From Hypsibius dujardini (lineage: Eukaryota > Tardigrada > Eutardigrada > Parachela > Hypsibiidae), in assembly GCA_001579985.1 (NCBI GenBank), contig LRSR01010823.1, positions 1-64,000 of the forward strand: a stretch of DNA of 64,000 bases. Reading direction: 5' to 3'. The notes under the pieces are model-generated. The model was not told the DNA's origin, searched no databases, and saw nothing but the letters and a program-made list of their open reading frames with translations. Positions within the stretch are counted from its first letter, which is position 1. Each line of letters opens with the position of its first letter. A program made the translations under genes and the position numbers. Shown one piece after another: positions 43,962-55,486 of the stretch.

Positions 43962-45097
43962 TTTGTCCTGACTGTTTTTCTCTATAATCCATGACCGTTC
44001 AACGTGTTAAGCGTCAAATCCCTTGCAAAAAAGACACTTCAGTCCTTGTATTTGTGAAACTATGGTTTCAGTCTCGTGGATTAAGATTTAATTAATAACC
44101 CAGCGGCTTAAACTCAAATGGTGCACAATCTTCTTGTAATGTCACAGTTTTCCGCCTATCTTCATTGGTTTTCAGCAGACTTTGTAGAGGGAAGAAACAG
44201 TGAAGGTCCTCAAAAAATCAATCCGTATTACATCGACCTAAAGCACATCGATCAACATCGGCAGATAAAAAAAGGGAGATGACAAAAAGGGGAAAGGGGA
44301 AGGGAACTTGTAACATAACTTGGGGGCTATTTTCAGAGACGGTCACGAGCATGCAGCAGACGAAGAAGCTATGCACAGCGAAGCGAAGAGCACTTTTCAA
44401 AAAGCAATTTTTAAGACAAAATCTTGCCGAGGTTCTGCCAGGTTATTGCGCACTGTAGCTCTCGTAAAGACATCCGACTCAGGAAACCTTTTTTATTGCT
44501 GCGTTATTGCGGCGGACTACTCGAAATAGGTTTCAGTTGTCCGGAACAAATTATTTTTCTTGGGTGCAAATGAGAGTGTGATCTGGGCCATTATTGAGAT
44601 GGGGTCTGCCATTGATTTTTGTTTGGCATTTTCCGGGGTGTAGATTGAATTTCATATTTTGGCTTATAGTGAGACAAAAAAAGTGAGGCGGTGGGATGAG
44701 TAATGATAGAAATTACGACTTTAAGTTTGTCTGAAGAGCATTCCCGAGCTCGGGATACCCATAAGAACGAAATTGTGTTGATCGCAACAACTTTATTATA
44801 CGCTGGAATATTGCAGCCGACATTACAACAACTCCGGGTACGAGTTCTGTTCCGCTAATTGATTCTCGTAACAACGTAATAGAGTTAAACCGTATAATCG
44901 GTTCGATTATTTATTTTGTTTATTTTAAGACGTGGTTGCTGCTAACTGAATTGCTTGGCATAGCATTGAAATTATCCCAAACCTTTGGGCATAGCCATAG
45001 ACATACGGCATAGCATAGCTTAACACCATGGAACATGATCACATAAAATGGCCATTGATTATCTCAGGGATTGGCCACCACCCGTGACGATCGCCGA
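43962..45097. other. Peptide 3' flank, then receptor 3' flank
   Basis: 43962-44170 matches peptide 3' flanks. 44170-45095 is the start of duplication B copy 2 (compare 21600-22505). No gene is seen. Confidence 0.6.
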
Positions 45098-47472
45098 TCA
45101 TACCGGAGGCATGGCGTTCACTGTTTCGTTGATGACCGAGGAACGGCTTACATTTTCCATTACCGTCATCTCACTGGAAGAGCGTTGCTCGTGTTCGGCC
45201 GCCAATGTAAACCAGAGCCTCACCCAGCTTTTGATGCGCTCGCGAAACCGTTTCCACGTAAGACAATACAGGAAAATTCCAGCGGAATAGTTGACCAGGA
45301 GAGACAGGGTCCCGAGACCGCTGAGCAGGTCAAGAGTCTTCGTGGTGATGTAGTAGGAGCAATGCGGGGGCTCTTTCGCGATACGTAGGATGTTGCAAGT
45401 GATGGGAAGGGCCATGGTGAAGACGTAGAGGGCGCTACAGGCAATGACTAGCCGTAACGCGCTGCCACTGCTGTGGATGCCTCGGCTCGCTGCCGGAACA
45501 CTTTCTGGCGCGTGGAAAAGGGTCTTCCGGGTTTTGAGGTGGCGGCGCAGGACGATCAGCAAGCAGCAGTTGATGGTGAAAATAGCGATCCAATCACCAA
45601 TCTGTGTCGCTATCTAAACGAACATTTTGTAAGTCAAGTCCGGAGAGAGATCAGCGCTAATTACTAAGTTCACTGGCATGGGGTGGGTTAGTTCATAGAG
45701 TTCTACTCATTTAGAGGCTCGTTTAGGGTCTTTACAGGTCGAAAAAAGGACGTCTCATAATAAAGCCAGGGGTGGGCAAATGGCAAAATGTTTTTTTTTC
45801 AAGGTTGAAGTTAAAATTCGGCCTTTTGTCCCTGATCATTTTGAAACTTGCGGAGATATGCGGTCTTAATTTCCAAGGACCTCCTAGAATTTCAAAGCTT
45901 TCAAAACTTTACTTTGATTTGGTTTTCAATTACGTTTGGGTTTTTTGGGGTCCAATATATAAACTCCTTATCAAAAACTGCATAAGGAGGTTAAAAACTT
46001 TCATGAATGCTTGAGATTTGACAAAAGAAATGAAGGTTTTAAACAAGGTTTGAAATCCCAAAGGGGCCTTGGAAATCAAATTCCACAATCACACAAGTAT
46101 CGAAATGATTCGGAAAAACATTTGAAAAAATACTTTTTGTTCTTTAGCCTACCCCTTGCCCTTTCGTGAGGGGTCCTAGTTCCAAACGTGTAAGGATGAT
46201 AAACAAACCCTTGTACTCGTCTGGCCCGCGCTACGTAAATCTTTCATTTAGAATTTGCATCACTTGTTTTCCGTAATTTCGTTTCAGATGAAGATGGGAA
46301 TGAGCTCTTACATCGGCTTCGTTTTGAAAGTTGTGCCAACGAAGCAATCCTGGAGTCAGGTACTGCGCCTCTGCTGCCAGGTCTCGAAGAGCTAAATCCG
46401 GGCTATGTTGAAGGGCGTAATACCAACTGATAGGATACTTCAGGTTGGAAAGCACCGCCAGCATAACCACCACCAACTCCAGGTAAATCGCACGACGAAT
46501 TGACATGGCAGTGCGGAATTGTAGGGGCCGGATTGTGGCGTAAAGTCGTTCAAGGCCGAATACAATCAGTGTCCTGCAACATTTTTGACATTTTAAAGAC
46601 TGGTTTATATACGGGCTCATTCATGTCATCGATCCGTATTAGACATGAAATTCCCGAGAAGCCACGCAGAAAGAAAAGGATGATGCATATCAAAGGCTTG
46701 TTTAGGGTTCTTAAAGGTCGGAATTCAGATCCGTCAGGGGTGGGCGAAGGCGTAAACTGCATTTTTCTTAAATGAACTCAAAGTTCGTCCTTTTATCCCT
46801 GATCGTTTTGAAACTTGTGGGGTGTTGGGAGTCTCCCACATACTGTGTAGCTAACCATAAAAGTTGTCAACAGGTGTCAAGGACCGCCCATTATCCCAAC
46901 CAATTACGAACCCGCCGACCATCAGCAACTACCTTACCAATGATCAACAACTTGATTGACTCTAGACCATTGAATTGTCCACAATTCTTACTCTCATTTT
47001 CGTTCTCACCAGTTTGATGCTTGCAAACTCGTGTACTGCCAAAACGTTTGCGCTCCATAGAAGTTGATAAAATTCCGCAGATATGTTTCATCTTTAACCT
47101 GGTCTGGCAGAACCAACGGTAGGTATGTGTATAGCTCCAGCCATCTATCCAAAAATCGACAAGTATTAACTCCAACATTTTTGTGTTCAGAAACGGATGC
47201 AAAATCATTGCAAAATCATTCGGACGTAGTAAAAATATAAGAACTCACACTACGCTGAGATCGAAGCAAGCTACGGATATTAGGTAAACATGGACCGAGG
47301 TCTTGTTTTTATCCGTCCCAAGGACGACCAGAATAAGAAAATTTCCCACAGTGTTAATGGCAAGAATAATCGGGAATAAAATGGCTTTAACGTAATAATC
47401 CGGCCCGGGAAGGGTTTCATTGGTGGCGGGCTCGACTGGCCAGTTGCAACTGGTTATGCTATCGTTGTTCAT
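45098..47472 (-). CDS. Rhodopsin-class receptor, complete (G7)
   Basis: Exons 47472..47249, 47144..47010, 46573..46312, 45613..45098: lengths 224, 135, 262, 516, total 378 residues, phases 2, 2, 0 as in G1. TM1 GNFLILVVL; TM2 spans the exon 1/2 join (CFDLSVV + WLELYTYLPLVLPDQ); TM3 end FGLERLYATIRP; TM7 NYSAGIFLY. The tail is shorter than in G1, ending NAMPPV. N-terminal sequon NETL. No frame break. Divergent from peptide gene P6 (start 48582). Confidence 0.85.
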
Positions 47473-47621
47473 ACTTCAGTGTTATCACGAGGTACCCTAA
47501 ACACAACATAAAACTAAGGCACTAAGGATAAAGAATATGAGAGAAATTGGTTAACAGTTTGATTGAGGAGAACACGAGGTAATGCTTCACTGAAGAATTA
47601 ATATAGTGCGATTGAATTCAA

Positions 47622-48070
47622 TAGCTTTCTATACTACTCTCTACAGTGTTGTGACGGAAATTCAAGTATGACACAAAATTACTATTACGCTTATAAATGG
47701 TATTTTGTGTCGTACATGAATTTTCGTCACAACAGGGCACAGCTCCAGGCCTTTAGGGTGGGTCGATTTCTATAGCTTTCTATACTACTCTCTACTGTGT
47801 TGTGACGGAAATTCAAGTATGACACAAAATTACTATTACGTTTAGAATTGGTATTTTGTGTCGTACATGAATTTTCGTCACAACACGGCACAGCTCGAGG
47901 CCTTTAGGGTGGGTCGATTTCTATAGCTTTCTATACTACTCTCTACAGTGTTGTGACGGAAATTCAAGTATGACACACTATTACTATTACGTTTAGAATT
48001 GGTATTTTGTGTCGTACATGAATTTTCGTCACAACACGGCACAGCTCCAGGCCTTTAGGGTGGGTCGATT
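47622..48070. repeat. Tandem triplication of FB-A with flanks (~150 bp period)
   Basis: Three successive copies of a unit running CTATAGCTTTCTATACTACT ... GTCGTACATGAATTTTCGTC ... TTTAGGGTGGGTCGATTT. The internal part of each FB-A is shortened compared with the 128-bp form. Confidence 0.85.
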
Positions 48071-48581
48071 TTTGATCCAATCTCACTGCGAAACATATAA
48101 AAGCCCAAATATTTTTTTGTTTGAACTGCATCATTCGGATTCAAATTTCCACTTTCCACAAGTAAACCTATTTGCTTCCCTTCTTCATCCTATATCACCA
48201 GTGAGTCCTACGTTAACATTCCGGGGGATTTTTTATCGAGATGTTCCCTCTACAATATAATATTTGGCACAATCGCTAATAAATGCCATACCTTTCTATA
48301 ACATGGAAGGAAATCATTAGTTGGCTCACCATCCAAACCGCTTTCAAATCGGCTCACTCATAGTTTTCTCTTTGATGGGAATTGATTGATTGTTTGGTTT
48401 TCAGAAGTGCTATTGTATAATAGAATATACAATGCATTACAGAAAATCAAACAATCAAGCGCATGCCATCAAAGCGAAACCCTTGAGCGAGCCGATTTAA
48501 CAAACTAAACAGGCTGTTTTTATACAGGAACGATTGGGCATCTTCCACTCTTTCCAATTTGCGAATACGGAAAGTTTCAAC

Positions 48582-48994
48582 ATGGAACGCCTTGCCATCT
48601 GGAGTGGAACTCTAATGTTGCTGTTGCATTTGAGCTGCCTGGAGTGCCGGTCAAATTTAGGAGTACATTCAGAGGTGAGGCAGAATGTCGACCGAAAAGA
48701 TAACCGAGCCTTCGTTCGACATTCTCGCGGGATAGGCAATTTCCATGGTTCTGGTATGGAATGGCTGCAGGAGAATTTTGGTACGTATATTGTATTGATT
48801 GATAGATTGTTGTGCTTTTATTCGAATGTTCTTTAATCAGTAATGCTACTGAATACGTAGGCGTTCCCGAAAGCGTTCCCCAAGGCGGGTACGGTTCCAA
48901 AGGTCCTCTGGGCGGATTGTACCGTTCCAATTTTGGACCATTTCGGATCCCCAATTATCCAATTATCCGATATTATCCAATTAACCGATATTAA
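48582..48994 (+). CDS. Small secreted peptide precursor, member P6
   Basis: Exons 48582..48780 and 48861..48994, with an 80-nt phase-1 intron. Exon 1 is nearly identical to P2 (one residue differs in the segment VDRKDNRAF). Exon 2 has two VPE-type units, GGYGSKGPLGGLY, then RSNFGPFRIPNYP and a tail in the AT minisatellite read in a different frame from P2. It partners the intact receptor G7. Confidence 0.68.
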
Positions 48995-49125
48995 TTAACC
49001 AATTATCCAATATTATCCAATTATCCAATTAACCAATTTCCCAATGAACCAATTAATCAATTAACCAATTACCCAATTAACCAATAACATAGTTAACCAA
49101 TTAACCAATTAACCAATTATCCAAT
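48948..49125. repeat. CCAATTA minisatellite, copy 2
   Basis: Duplicate of 23872-24048 with a different number and order of units. Confidence 0.85.
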
Positions 49126-49126
49126 T

Positions 49127-49378
49127 AGTCGGGATCGAGACGGTAAGGGAACCGCTCGCGTATTGATGCAGGAATAAAGAAAACCGCAACAATTCTGTGT
49201 CGACGATGAAACACTTCTCTTCTATGCAAATAGCCATAACTTTTCCTCTTTTTTGTCTATAAGAGCCTACGTTGTGCTAATAGAAAATAATTTATTTTTC
49301 TAAATGCTGGAATAAAGAAAAGAAATATCTTTGTTAAGATTTTACTAACTTAATTGAAAATGTAAGTTACTGTTTTGT
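49127..49378. repeat. Dispersed repeat R3, copy 3
   Basis: Duplicate of 24050-24299. Confidence 0.7.
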
Positions 49379-49383
49379 AGTAT

Positions 49384-49570
49384 GCCATCGTTGTTCATAC
49401 TTCGGTGCTATCACGAAACACCTAGACACAAATAAAATTAAGGCACTAAGGAATAAGATTATTAGAAAAAACGTCAACAAATTGATTGAGGAGAACACGT
49501 GGTAATGCTTCTCTGAAGAATACATTCAGTGGGATTGGAAGCCATACCTTTCAATAGTATTCCCTACAGT
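49384..49570 (-). pseudogene. Receptor leader remnant, copy 2
   Basis: Duplicate of 24304-24493: receptor 5' leader plus a few codons, no receptor body. FB-A (49571..49698) and FB-B (49761..49958) follow toward peptide gene P7. Confidence 0.65.
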
Positions 49571-50294
49571 GTTGTGACGAAAATTCAAGTACGACACAAC
49601 ATTACCATTACGTTTATAACTATCAAACCAACGCACAACACATGCCGCCTTTACTGGTAAACCGGTATTTTGTGTCGTACATGAATTTTCGTCACAACAT
49701 GGCACAGCTCCAGGCGCTTAGGGTGGGTCAGTTTCTGATCCAACGTCATTGGAAACTACTGCTCGCTATCCAAACCGCTTTTAAATCGCCTCACTCATGG
49801 GTTTCTTCTTGATGGCTGGTGCTTGATTGTTTGATTTCCAGAACTGCTATTATAAAATAAAATATAGTACAGAAAATCAAATCATCAAGCAAATGCCATC
49901 AAAGGGAACCCCTTGAATGAGCCGATTTAAAAGCAATTTGGATGGCGAGCCGAAATACAGGTTTCACCCCGCATCTCTCCTGCTCAAAGAACTTCACCGG
50001 ATCAGAGGGTATGGCATGGCACTAGTTGATCATAGCCGGAATGGATAAGACCGGTTTTTTCTCAAATCTACTGACGAAAAACCTCTGTGGGCTTTTCTAG
50101 AAGCTTCAATTATGAGAGAGTATCACAGCATATGACCCAGAGGCAGTCTTATGATATTTGTATTCAGCTGTTAAGAAACAACAATTATCGGGTTTAGTTT
50201 GCAAGAGCAAACTAACAATACAGAGGCTGTTTTTACACATGAACGACTGGGCATCTTTCACTTTTTCCAATTTGCAAAAACGGACAATTTCAAC

Positions 50295-50632
50295 ATGGAA
50301 CACCTTGCCATCTGGAGTGGAATTTTGATCCTGCTGTTGTTTTTCAGCTGCCTTGAAGGCCGGTCAGATTTAGGAGGACATTCAGAAGTGAGGCAGAATA
50401 TCGACGGAAAAGATAGCCGACCCTTTCTTCGACATTCTCGCGCGGTTGCTCCCAGCGGTGGTCTCCGAGGCGGACTGTGCGGCACCAGACTCGGTAGGAT
50501 TGTTGTTCTTTTATTCAAATGTTCTGCAGTCAGTAATGTTATTGAATAGGTTGCATCCGTTGCATCTGTACCCCGAGGCCGACTGTCCCGTCGCAAACTC
50601 AAATGATGACAGACGGCACACACCGCATATGA
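50295..50632 (+). CDS. Small secreted peptide precursor, member P7
   Basis: Twin of P3, shifted by 25100 bp. Exon 1 is 50295..50493, the shortened intron 50494..50549, and the last exon from 50550, with the same uncertainty over the acceptor. The signal peptide and GGLRGGLCGTRLG motif are kept. Differences from P3 are few (for example SEVRQ against SEGKQ). Confidence 0.5.
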
Positions 50633-51500
50633 GGCATGAAGCGGCCCCCGGGACCTCGTCGTCAAAGCAAGACATTTTCATTCCTAATTGTGTGCTGGCT
50701 CTCTTTCCCTATAATCCAGGACCGTTCAACATGTTAAGCGTAAAGTTTCTGTTAAAGAAGAGGCTTCCGTCCTTGTATTTGTGAAATTGTGGTTTCAGTT
50801 TCGTGGGTTAAGACTAACGGCTTATAAATTTCTTACAAAATACGTAAGATTTGTGTCAGGTTTTTTGTAAGAAACGATATTTTTCCTGATGTGTAATGTT
50901 CACTAGCGTCATGCTCTGAAGCTTTCCAGAGTTGGCATGCAGCTCCGCCCCCAGATGTCCGAAAAATAGATTTTAGTTTTCCGGAACGAGTTATTTTTTT
51001 CTGGGAGCAAATGCGGGTATGACCTGGCCATTATTGAGATCGGGTCTGCCATTGGTTTTTGTCAGGCATTTTCCGGGGTGTCAATTGAAGTTTATTTTTT
51101 GACTTATAATGAGGCAAAAAAATTGAGGCAGTGAGATGAGTTATGATAGAAAAATGACGGTTCTTAGTTTGTCTGAAGAGCAACCCCGAATCCGCTATAC
51201 CCAGAAGAAGGAGATTTTGTTGATCGCAACAACTTTAATATACGCTGGAGTATTGCAGCCGGCATTACAACGACTCCGGGTACAGAACGAGCTTCGGTCC
51301 TCAAATTGATTCTCGTTACAGTATAATAGATTTACAGCGTGTATTCAGTTCTATTATTATTGTTATTATTTAAAACGTGGCTACTGCCGCTGGGATTGCT
51401 TGGCATAACAGTAAAAGTATCGTAATACTTTAAGCATAGACATACAAGCATGGCACCATGGAACATGAGCATAACTTTGATCACATAAAATAGTCATTGA
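50633..51500. other. Peptide and receptor 3' flanks
   Basis: Matches 25533-26092, with an extra 50800-50990 block. It holds the empty mariner site (51481-51500). No gene is seen. Confidence 0.55.
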
Positions 51501-51878
51501 TTATCTCGGGGATCGTTTCCACGTAAGACAATACAGGAAAATTCCAGCGGAATAGTTGACCAGGAGAGACATGGTCCCGAGACCGCTGAGCAGGTCAAGG
51601 GTCTTTGTGGTGATGGAGTAGGAGCAGTGCGGGGGCTCATTCGCAATAAATAGAATGCTGCAGGTGATGGGAAGGGCCATGGTGAAGACGTAGAGGGCGC
51701 TACAAGCAATGACTAGCCGTATTGCGCTGTCACTGCTGTGGATGCCTCGGCTCGCTACCGGAACCCTTTCTGGCGCGTGGAAAAGGGTCTTCCGGGTTTT
51801 GAAGTGGCGGTGCAGGACAATGAGCAGGCAGCAGTCGATGGTGAAAAGAGCGATCCAATCACCAATCGGTATCCCTGT
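51501..51878 (-). pseudogene. Receptor exon 4 with deleted tail (G10)
   Basis: Open from the acceptor through TM5, TM6 and TM7 to CLTWKR, then SPR and stop: a deletion joins helix 8 to the 3' flank. Exons 1-3 are missing; the sequence runs instead into a partial FB-A and the piggyBac. Confidence 0.75.
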
Positions 51879-52163
51879 CTAAACGGACATTTTGCAAGTC
51901 AAATCCGGAGAGAGATCAGCGCTAAGTACTAAAATTTTTGGCATGGGGGGAGGGTTAGCCCATAGAGTTCTAGAGTTCAGAGGCTCGTTCAGGGTCGAAA
52001 AAGGACGTCTCATGGTCATTGTGTCGTACTTGAGTTTTCGTCCCAACACGGCACAGCTCCAGGCCTTTAGGGTGGATTAATTTCTGATCCAACATCACTG
52101 GAAACCACTGCAAAACTTATAACAGCCCAGATATTTTTGCTAAAACTTTATCGTACGAATTCC

Positions 52164-54200
52164 AGTTTTGCGTTTTTCTTTCTCGGCAGAGGACGGATTC
52201 GACTTGGAAATTGAAGTACCCTGTGAAGTTGGACTGGCATAATTTCTTTGATGGTTCGCTTTGACGCATAAGAGAGACTCGGGATTTTCGAACGTGTGGA
52301 TTCGACGAACGGTTTCACGAGCTCTTTTCCCAGCTCCTCCAGAAATTCACAGCGGCGTCGGAACGTGGATTTGTTCCACTCAGGATTCAGCTCTGTCCAA
52401 ATGACGTACGCATTCAGAGCACAGATGTCCAGCTAGAATGATAGTATTTGCAGTTGTTGGACCACGCCCATTAAGTCCACATATCCAATCATTAGAGCTC
52501 TTTAACTCACTATTACCTTGCTAAGTTAGTAAGTTTATCTACCCTATTAACCCTATTCTGCTGCTACAGCTAATTACTTGTACGTAATTGTGATGTATGT
52601 GCTATTTACTATCACTTTTACAGTTAACACTTTACTATATATTCATATGTTCTATTCGTTTTAGGGCAGTTATATATCTTCTTTCCTTTCTTCCAGTTCT
52701 CATTTCTACATATCTATACTTTCAGTCTAATAAACTTGTTATCTATCCAAATCCCTGTTGGTAGACCTAACACAGTCGTTAGTTGACTGAATGAATGAAA
52801 GCATGCATGATCAATCGATCAATCAATCGCTCGCCAAACAAAAAAGTACAAATACAAGTTCACTTCTTATCAATAAAAAATTCATCGAATGTTACTAGGA
52901 TTATATGTAAGTTAGTCAATCAATAAATCGTTCGAACAACTTTGCGCTAAATTTGATATGTTCCGAGTGATAAGTCAATGAATCGAGCAAATAACAGGCA
53001 AATCTAATCCACTTCCTCAATACCGGTGGGCATTTTACTCACCATGTCGTAGAAGAAAGCCATTGGCCATCTGTTTGTCTTACGCCGAACGCTGTAAGTC
53101 CCAACCAGCTGATCCATAGTGTCTACTCCTGACTTGGTAGCATTGTAGACCTTGATGATTTCCGGCTTCTTCTTTATGGTGTCGGCGTCAAACTGGATGC
53201 TGTGATGCTGAGAACTCAGAAGTATAACGCATTTGGGAGGACGGCAAACATATAAAACCCTCGTAAAATCCTTTGTGAATCCAAAAACAGAAGAAAAAAT
53301 GGGCGGTCTTTCAAGGGTCCCGGCAGAAAATTGCGGGGAATCTCGCCTCAATTTTTTCGAATTGTGCCGATGAGAGTAATGTTGCGAGACAAAAGCTCCT
53401 CCGCAAGCTCCATGCTAGTAAAAAGTTATCCGTAGTCAGATTCCGGCCCGATTTCTTCCCCAAATACTCGATCAGCCGCAAAACCACCTTCATCCCTTGC
53501 TCCTGTTCAGCGAACCCCCTGGGGGGTTTTCCGACGTACGGCTCGAAATTGCAGCAGAAAAAGGTTTGAACGCAAGCTAGAATCAAAATTTTTAGGCCAA
53601 ATTTAGATCGAGGTTTCATCGGAATATACTGCTTGTGAGCGCATCGGCCACGAAAAGGAAAAAGTTGTTCGTCGACAATCATGTTTTCGTAAAAAAAAAT
53701 AGAGCCACAAGGTAGACGTCCACAGGTTGAGTAGTTCGCGAATATGGGGAGTTCTATCAGTTTTCAAACGTTCTGGTCGCGCAGATCGATTGTCAAAACG
53801 GAAGGCGCAATTGATCTGAACAAATCAAGAACGGGACATTACCGCATTGTACCGTGCTCGTCCATCTGCAGTAAACCACAAATCCTGCAGAGACACGGTA
53901 GCGTCCTTGAAGACGCCCATCAAATCAAATCAACCAATCTAGCTCTTGTCCCCATGAAGAACTGTTTTCTCACCTGGATCTTGAAGCTCAACGCTTGATA
54001 CACGGCAAATTGTGCCGCGGCTTCAGTTTTGCCACCCGCCGATCCCGCCACAAACCTCGGTACAGCCTCTGAAAATTCCAACCTGTAAAAAGAGACCACC
54101 TGAAATGGCTGGAAAATGAAACGAAAGAGATGCAAGCCGTACCCCTTCGCCTGAAATGCCGCGCGCAACAGTCCGACGTGATCTGCCGCCATGCCGTTCA
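52164..54200 (-). mobile_element. piggyBac-type transposase gene, decayed, with an intron
   Basis: On the minus strand the piggyBac signature can be followed: RFDNRSARPERL...HIRELL (about 53730-53850), IVDEQLFPFRGRCAHKQYIP (first catalytic Asp), NLTTDNF (second), YNATKSGVDTMDQLVGTYS (third) and the C-terminal LNAYVIWTELNPEWN (about 52400). Host sequence resumes near 52164. A GTGAGT donor at 53042 and a CTAG acceptor at 52433 join YDM to LDICALNAYVIW in frame, so an intron of 610 bp is proposed. The frame has at least two stops and about three frameshifts, so it is inactive. TTAA borders and inverted ends were not found. The N-terminal end is unclear. Confidence 0.8.
52455..52772. mobile_element. 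Solo LTR (318 bp) inside the piggyBac intron
   Basis: It begins TGTTGGACC and ends GACCTAACA, with CAGT duplicated at 52451-52454 and 52773-52776. An AATAAA lies near the 3' end. Same terminal pattern and 4-bp duplication as the solo LTR at 21175, so probably a related element. It is a fossil with no internal part and is younger than the piggyBac it interrupts. Confidence 0.75.
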
Positions 54201-54886
54201 AGTAAATCCAACTTGCCTGTCTTTCAAGCCGTTATATATTAACAGGAAGATGTAAATCCAATTATTGACCTCTCCATTGGTTTTGCTACGTATCTGAGTA
54301 GGCTAGGATCCTATTTAAACTCGTTTAGGGAAATTTTGTGTTGAAAAAGTTGCAGGCGCCAAGGCAAATATCGTCCAAGTTTAAGCCAAGGTTGGCTTAA
54401 AAAGGTCGTTGGTAAATTGTCAAGTTTAGAAGTAAAAGAACGATGTCAAAATATTTTAAAAAATGTCAGTTCTATCAAATTTGGTGTATTCTGGAATGCC
54501 CTCTTGTTTAAGTTGTGGTTATTAAAAGAGCATATAATGGATCCCAACAAACCTCAAATTTTATCGAAAACCTCAAATGTTTTCAAATGTTTTCAAAACC
54601 CGGGAACCCTTGGAAATAAGACACCACACCCCATCAGTTTCAAAATGTACAGTAGGGCCGATTTCTTTATTAAATTGTAAATAAAAAAAGAATTTTGCCC
54701 CTTTGCCCACCACCTGGCCATACTATCAGTTGTCCTGGTTTCATCTTCAAAGAATCCTTAACGAGCATCTGACTGCTCGTACTTTGAAAATGCACTCTTT
54801 TCAGCCTAGTATTTATTCATATTAAGATACACAGAAGGCATAGTTTTAGTTCTTAAGTGGAACCAATTTCGAAATTGGCGTCGATG
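54201..54886. other. Junction and R2-related fragment
   Basis: 54420-54880 matches 10490-10920 (R2 fragment plus lectin 3' side). 54201-54420 has nothing recognised. Confidence 0.5.
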
Positions 54887-55486
54887 TTACCGCAGCAACT
54901 GATTTCCACAAGCAGTCCCCGTCCGGCTCATTTGCAAGGCATAATAAACCCCCATTTCGCATGATAAACCCTTATCATTAAGCATGACCAAGTCACCATT
55001 TTGCAACAAATTGACCGACGCGGGTGGATCTACTAGTGAGCTGGTTCCACTCGACCATACTGACTTTTCCGTTAGATCTCCGCCAATAATGGACACAACG
55101 AGGTCCCCATTCATCTGCATCGATAGTTTTGTCTTCTTGTCCGGAGAAAAGAGGCTCTGTCCCCGTTTTAACGCGGTCTCAGACAGCAGCTGCGAGGCTG
55201 TTTTGTTGTCTACCGGCACATGCTTCCAGATATCGTTGCCTCTCACGCTTGTTTGACATCCATCAGAGCATATATGGATCAGACTTGGATCGCCTCCTTC
55301 CTCGCAGATGTAGAGAGAGTCGGGCAGAAGGTTTGAGGATTCGCATAACGGTGACAGGGCGGCACCACGGTAGTTATTGTTATCCTGACAACATGCTGCT
55401 TCTGAAGGGCTGATGGTAATGATAACGGCAATTAGAGCAGTGATATATAGATCATGTAGGTATGGACGTAGAAATGGGAGACCCAT
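54887..55486 (-). pseudogene. Bulb-type lectin, copy 3, degenerate
   Basis: The start and signal peptide are like the others (MGLPFLRPYLHDLYITALIA). Several cysteines of the N-terminal region are replaced (HC to YR, CLDGC to CSDGC, DICK to DIWK). A deletion after LNDKG removes the third strand region and shifts the frame, ending at 199 residues in foreign sequence. Likely non-functional. Confidence 0.75.

Larger units (their letters stand above)
44170..52163. repeat. Segmental duplication B, copy 2
   Basis: See 21600-28390. This copy keeps the complete receptor G7. Confidence 0.85.

Noticed and set aside
53920-54201. Minus-strand frame with GSAGGKTEAAAQFAVYQAL, reminiscent of a double-stranded-RNA-binding helix
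   Set aside because: The resemblance is short and the frame is not linked to the piggyBac domain order; too weak to call.
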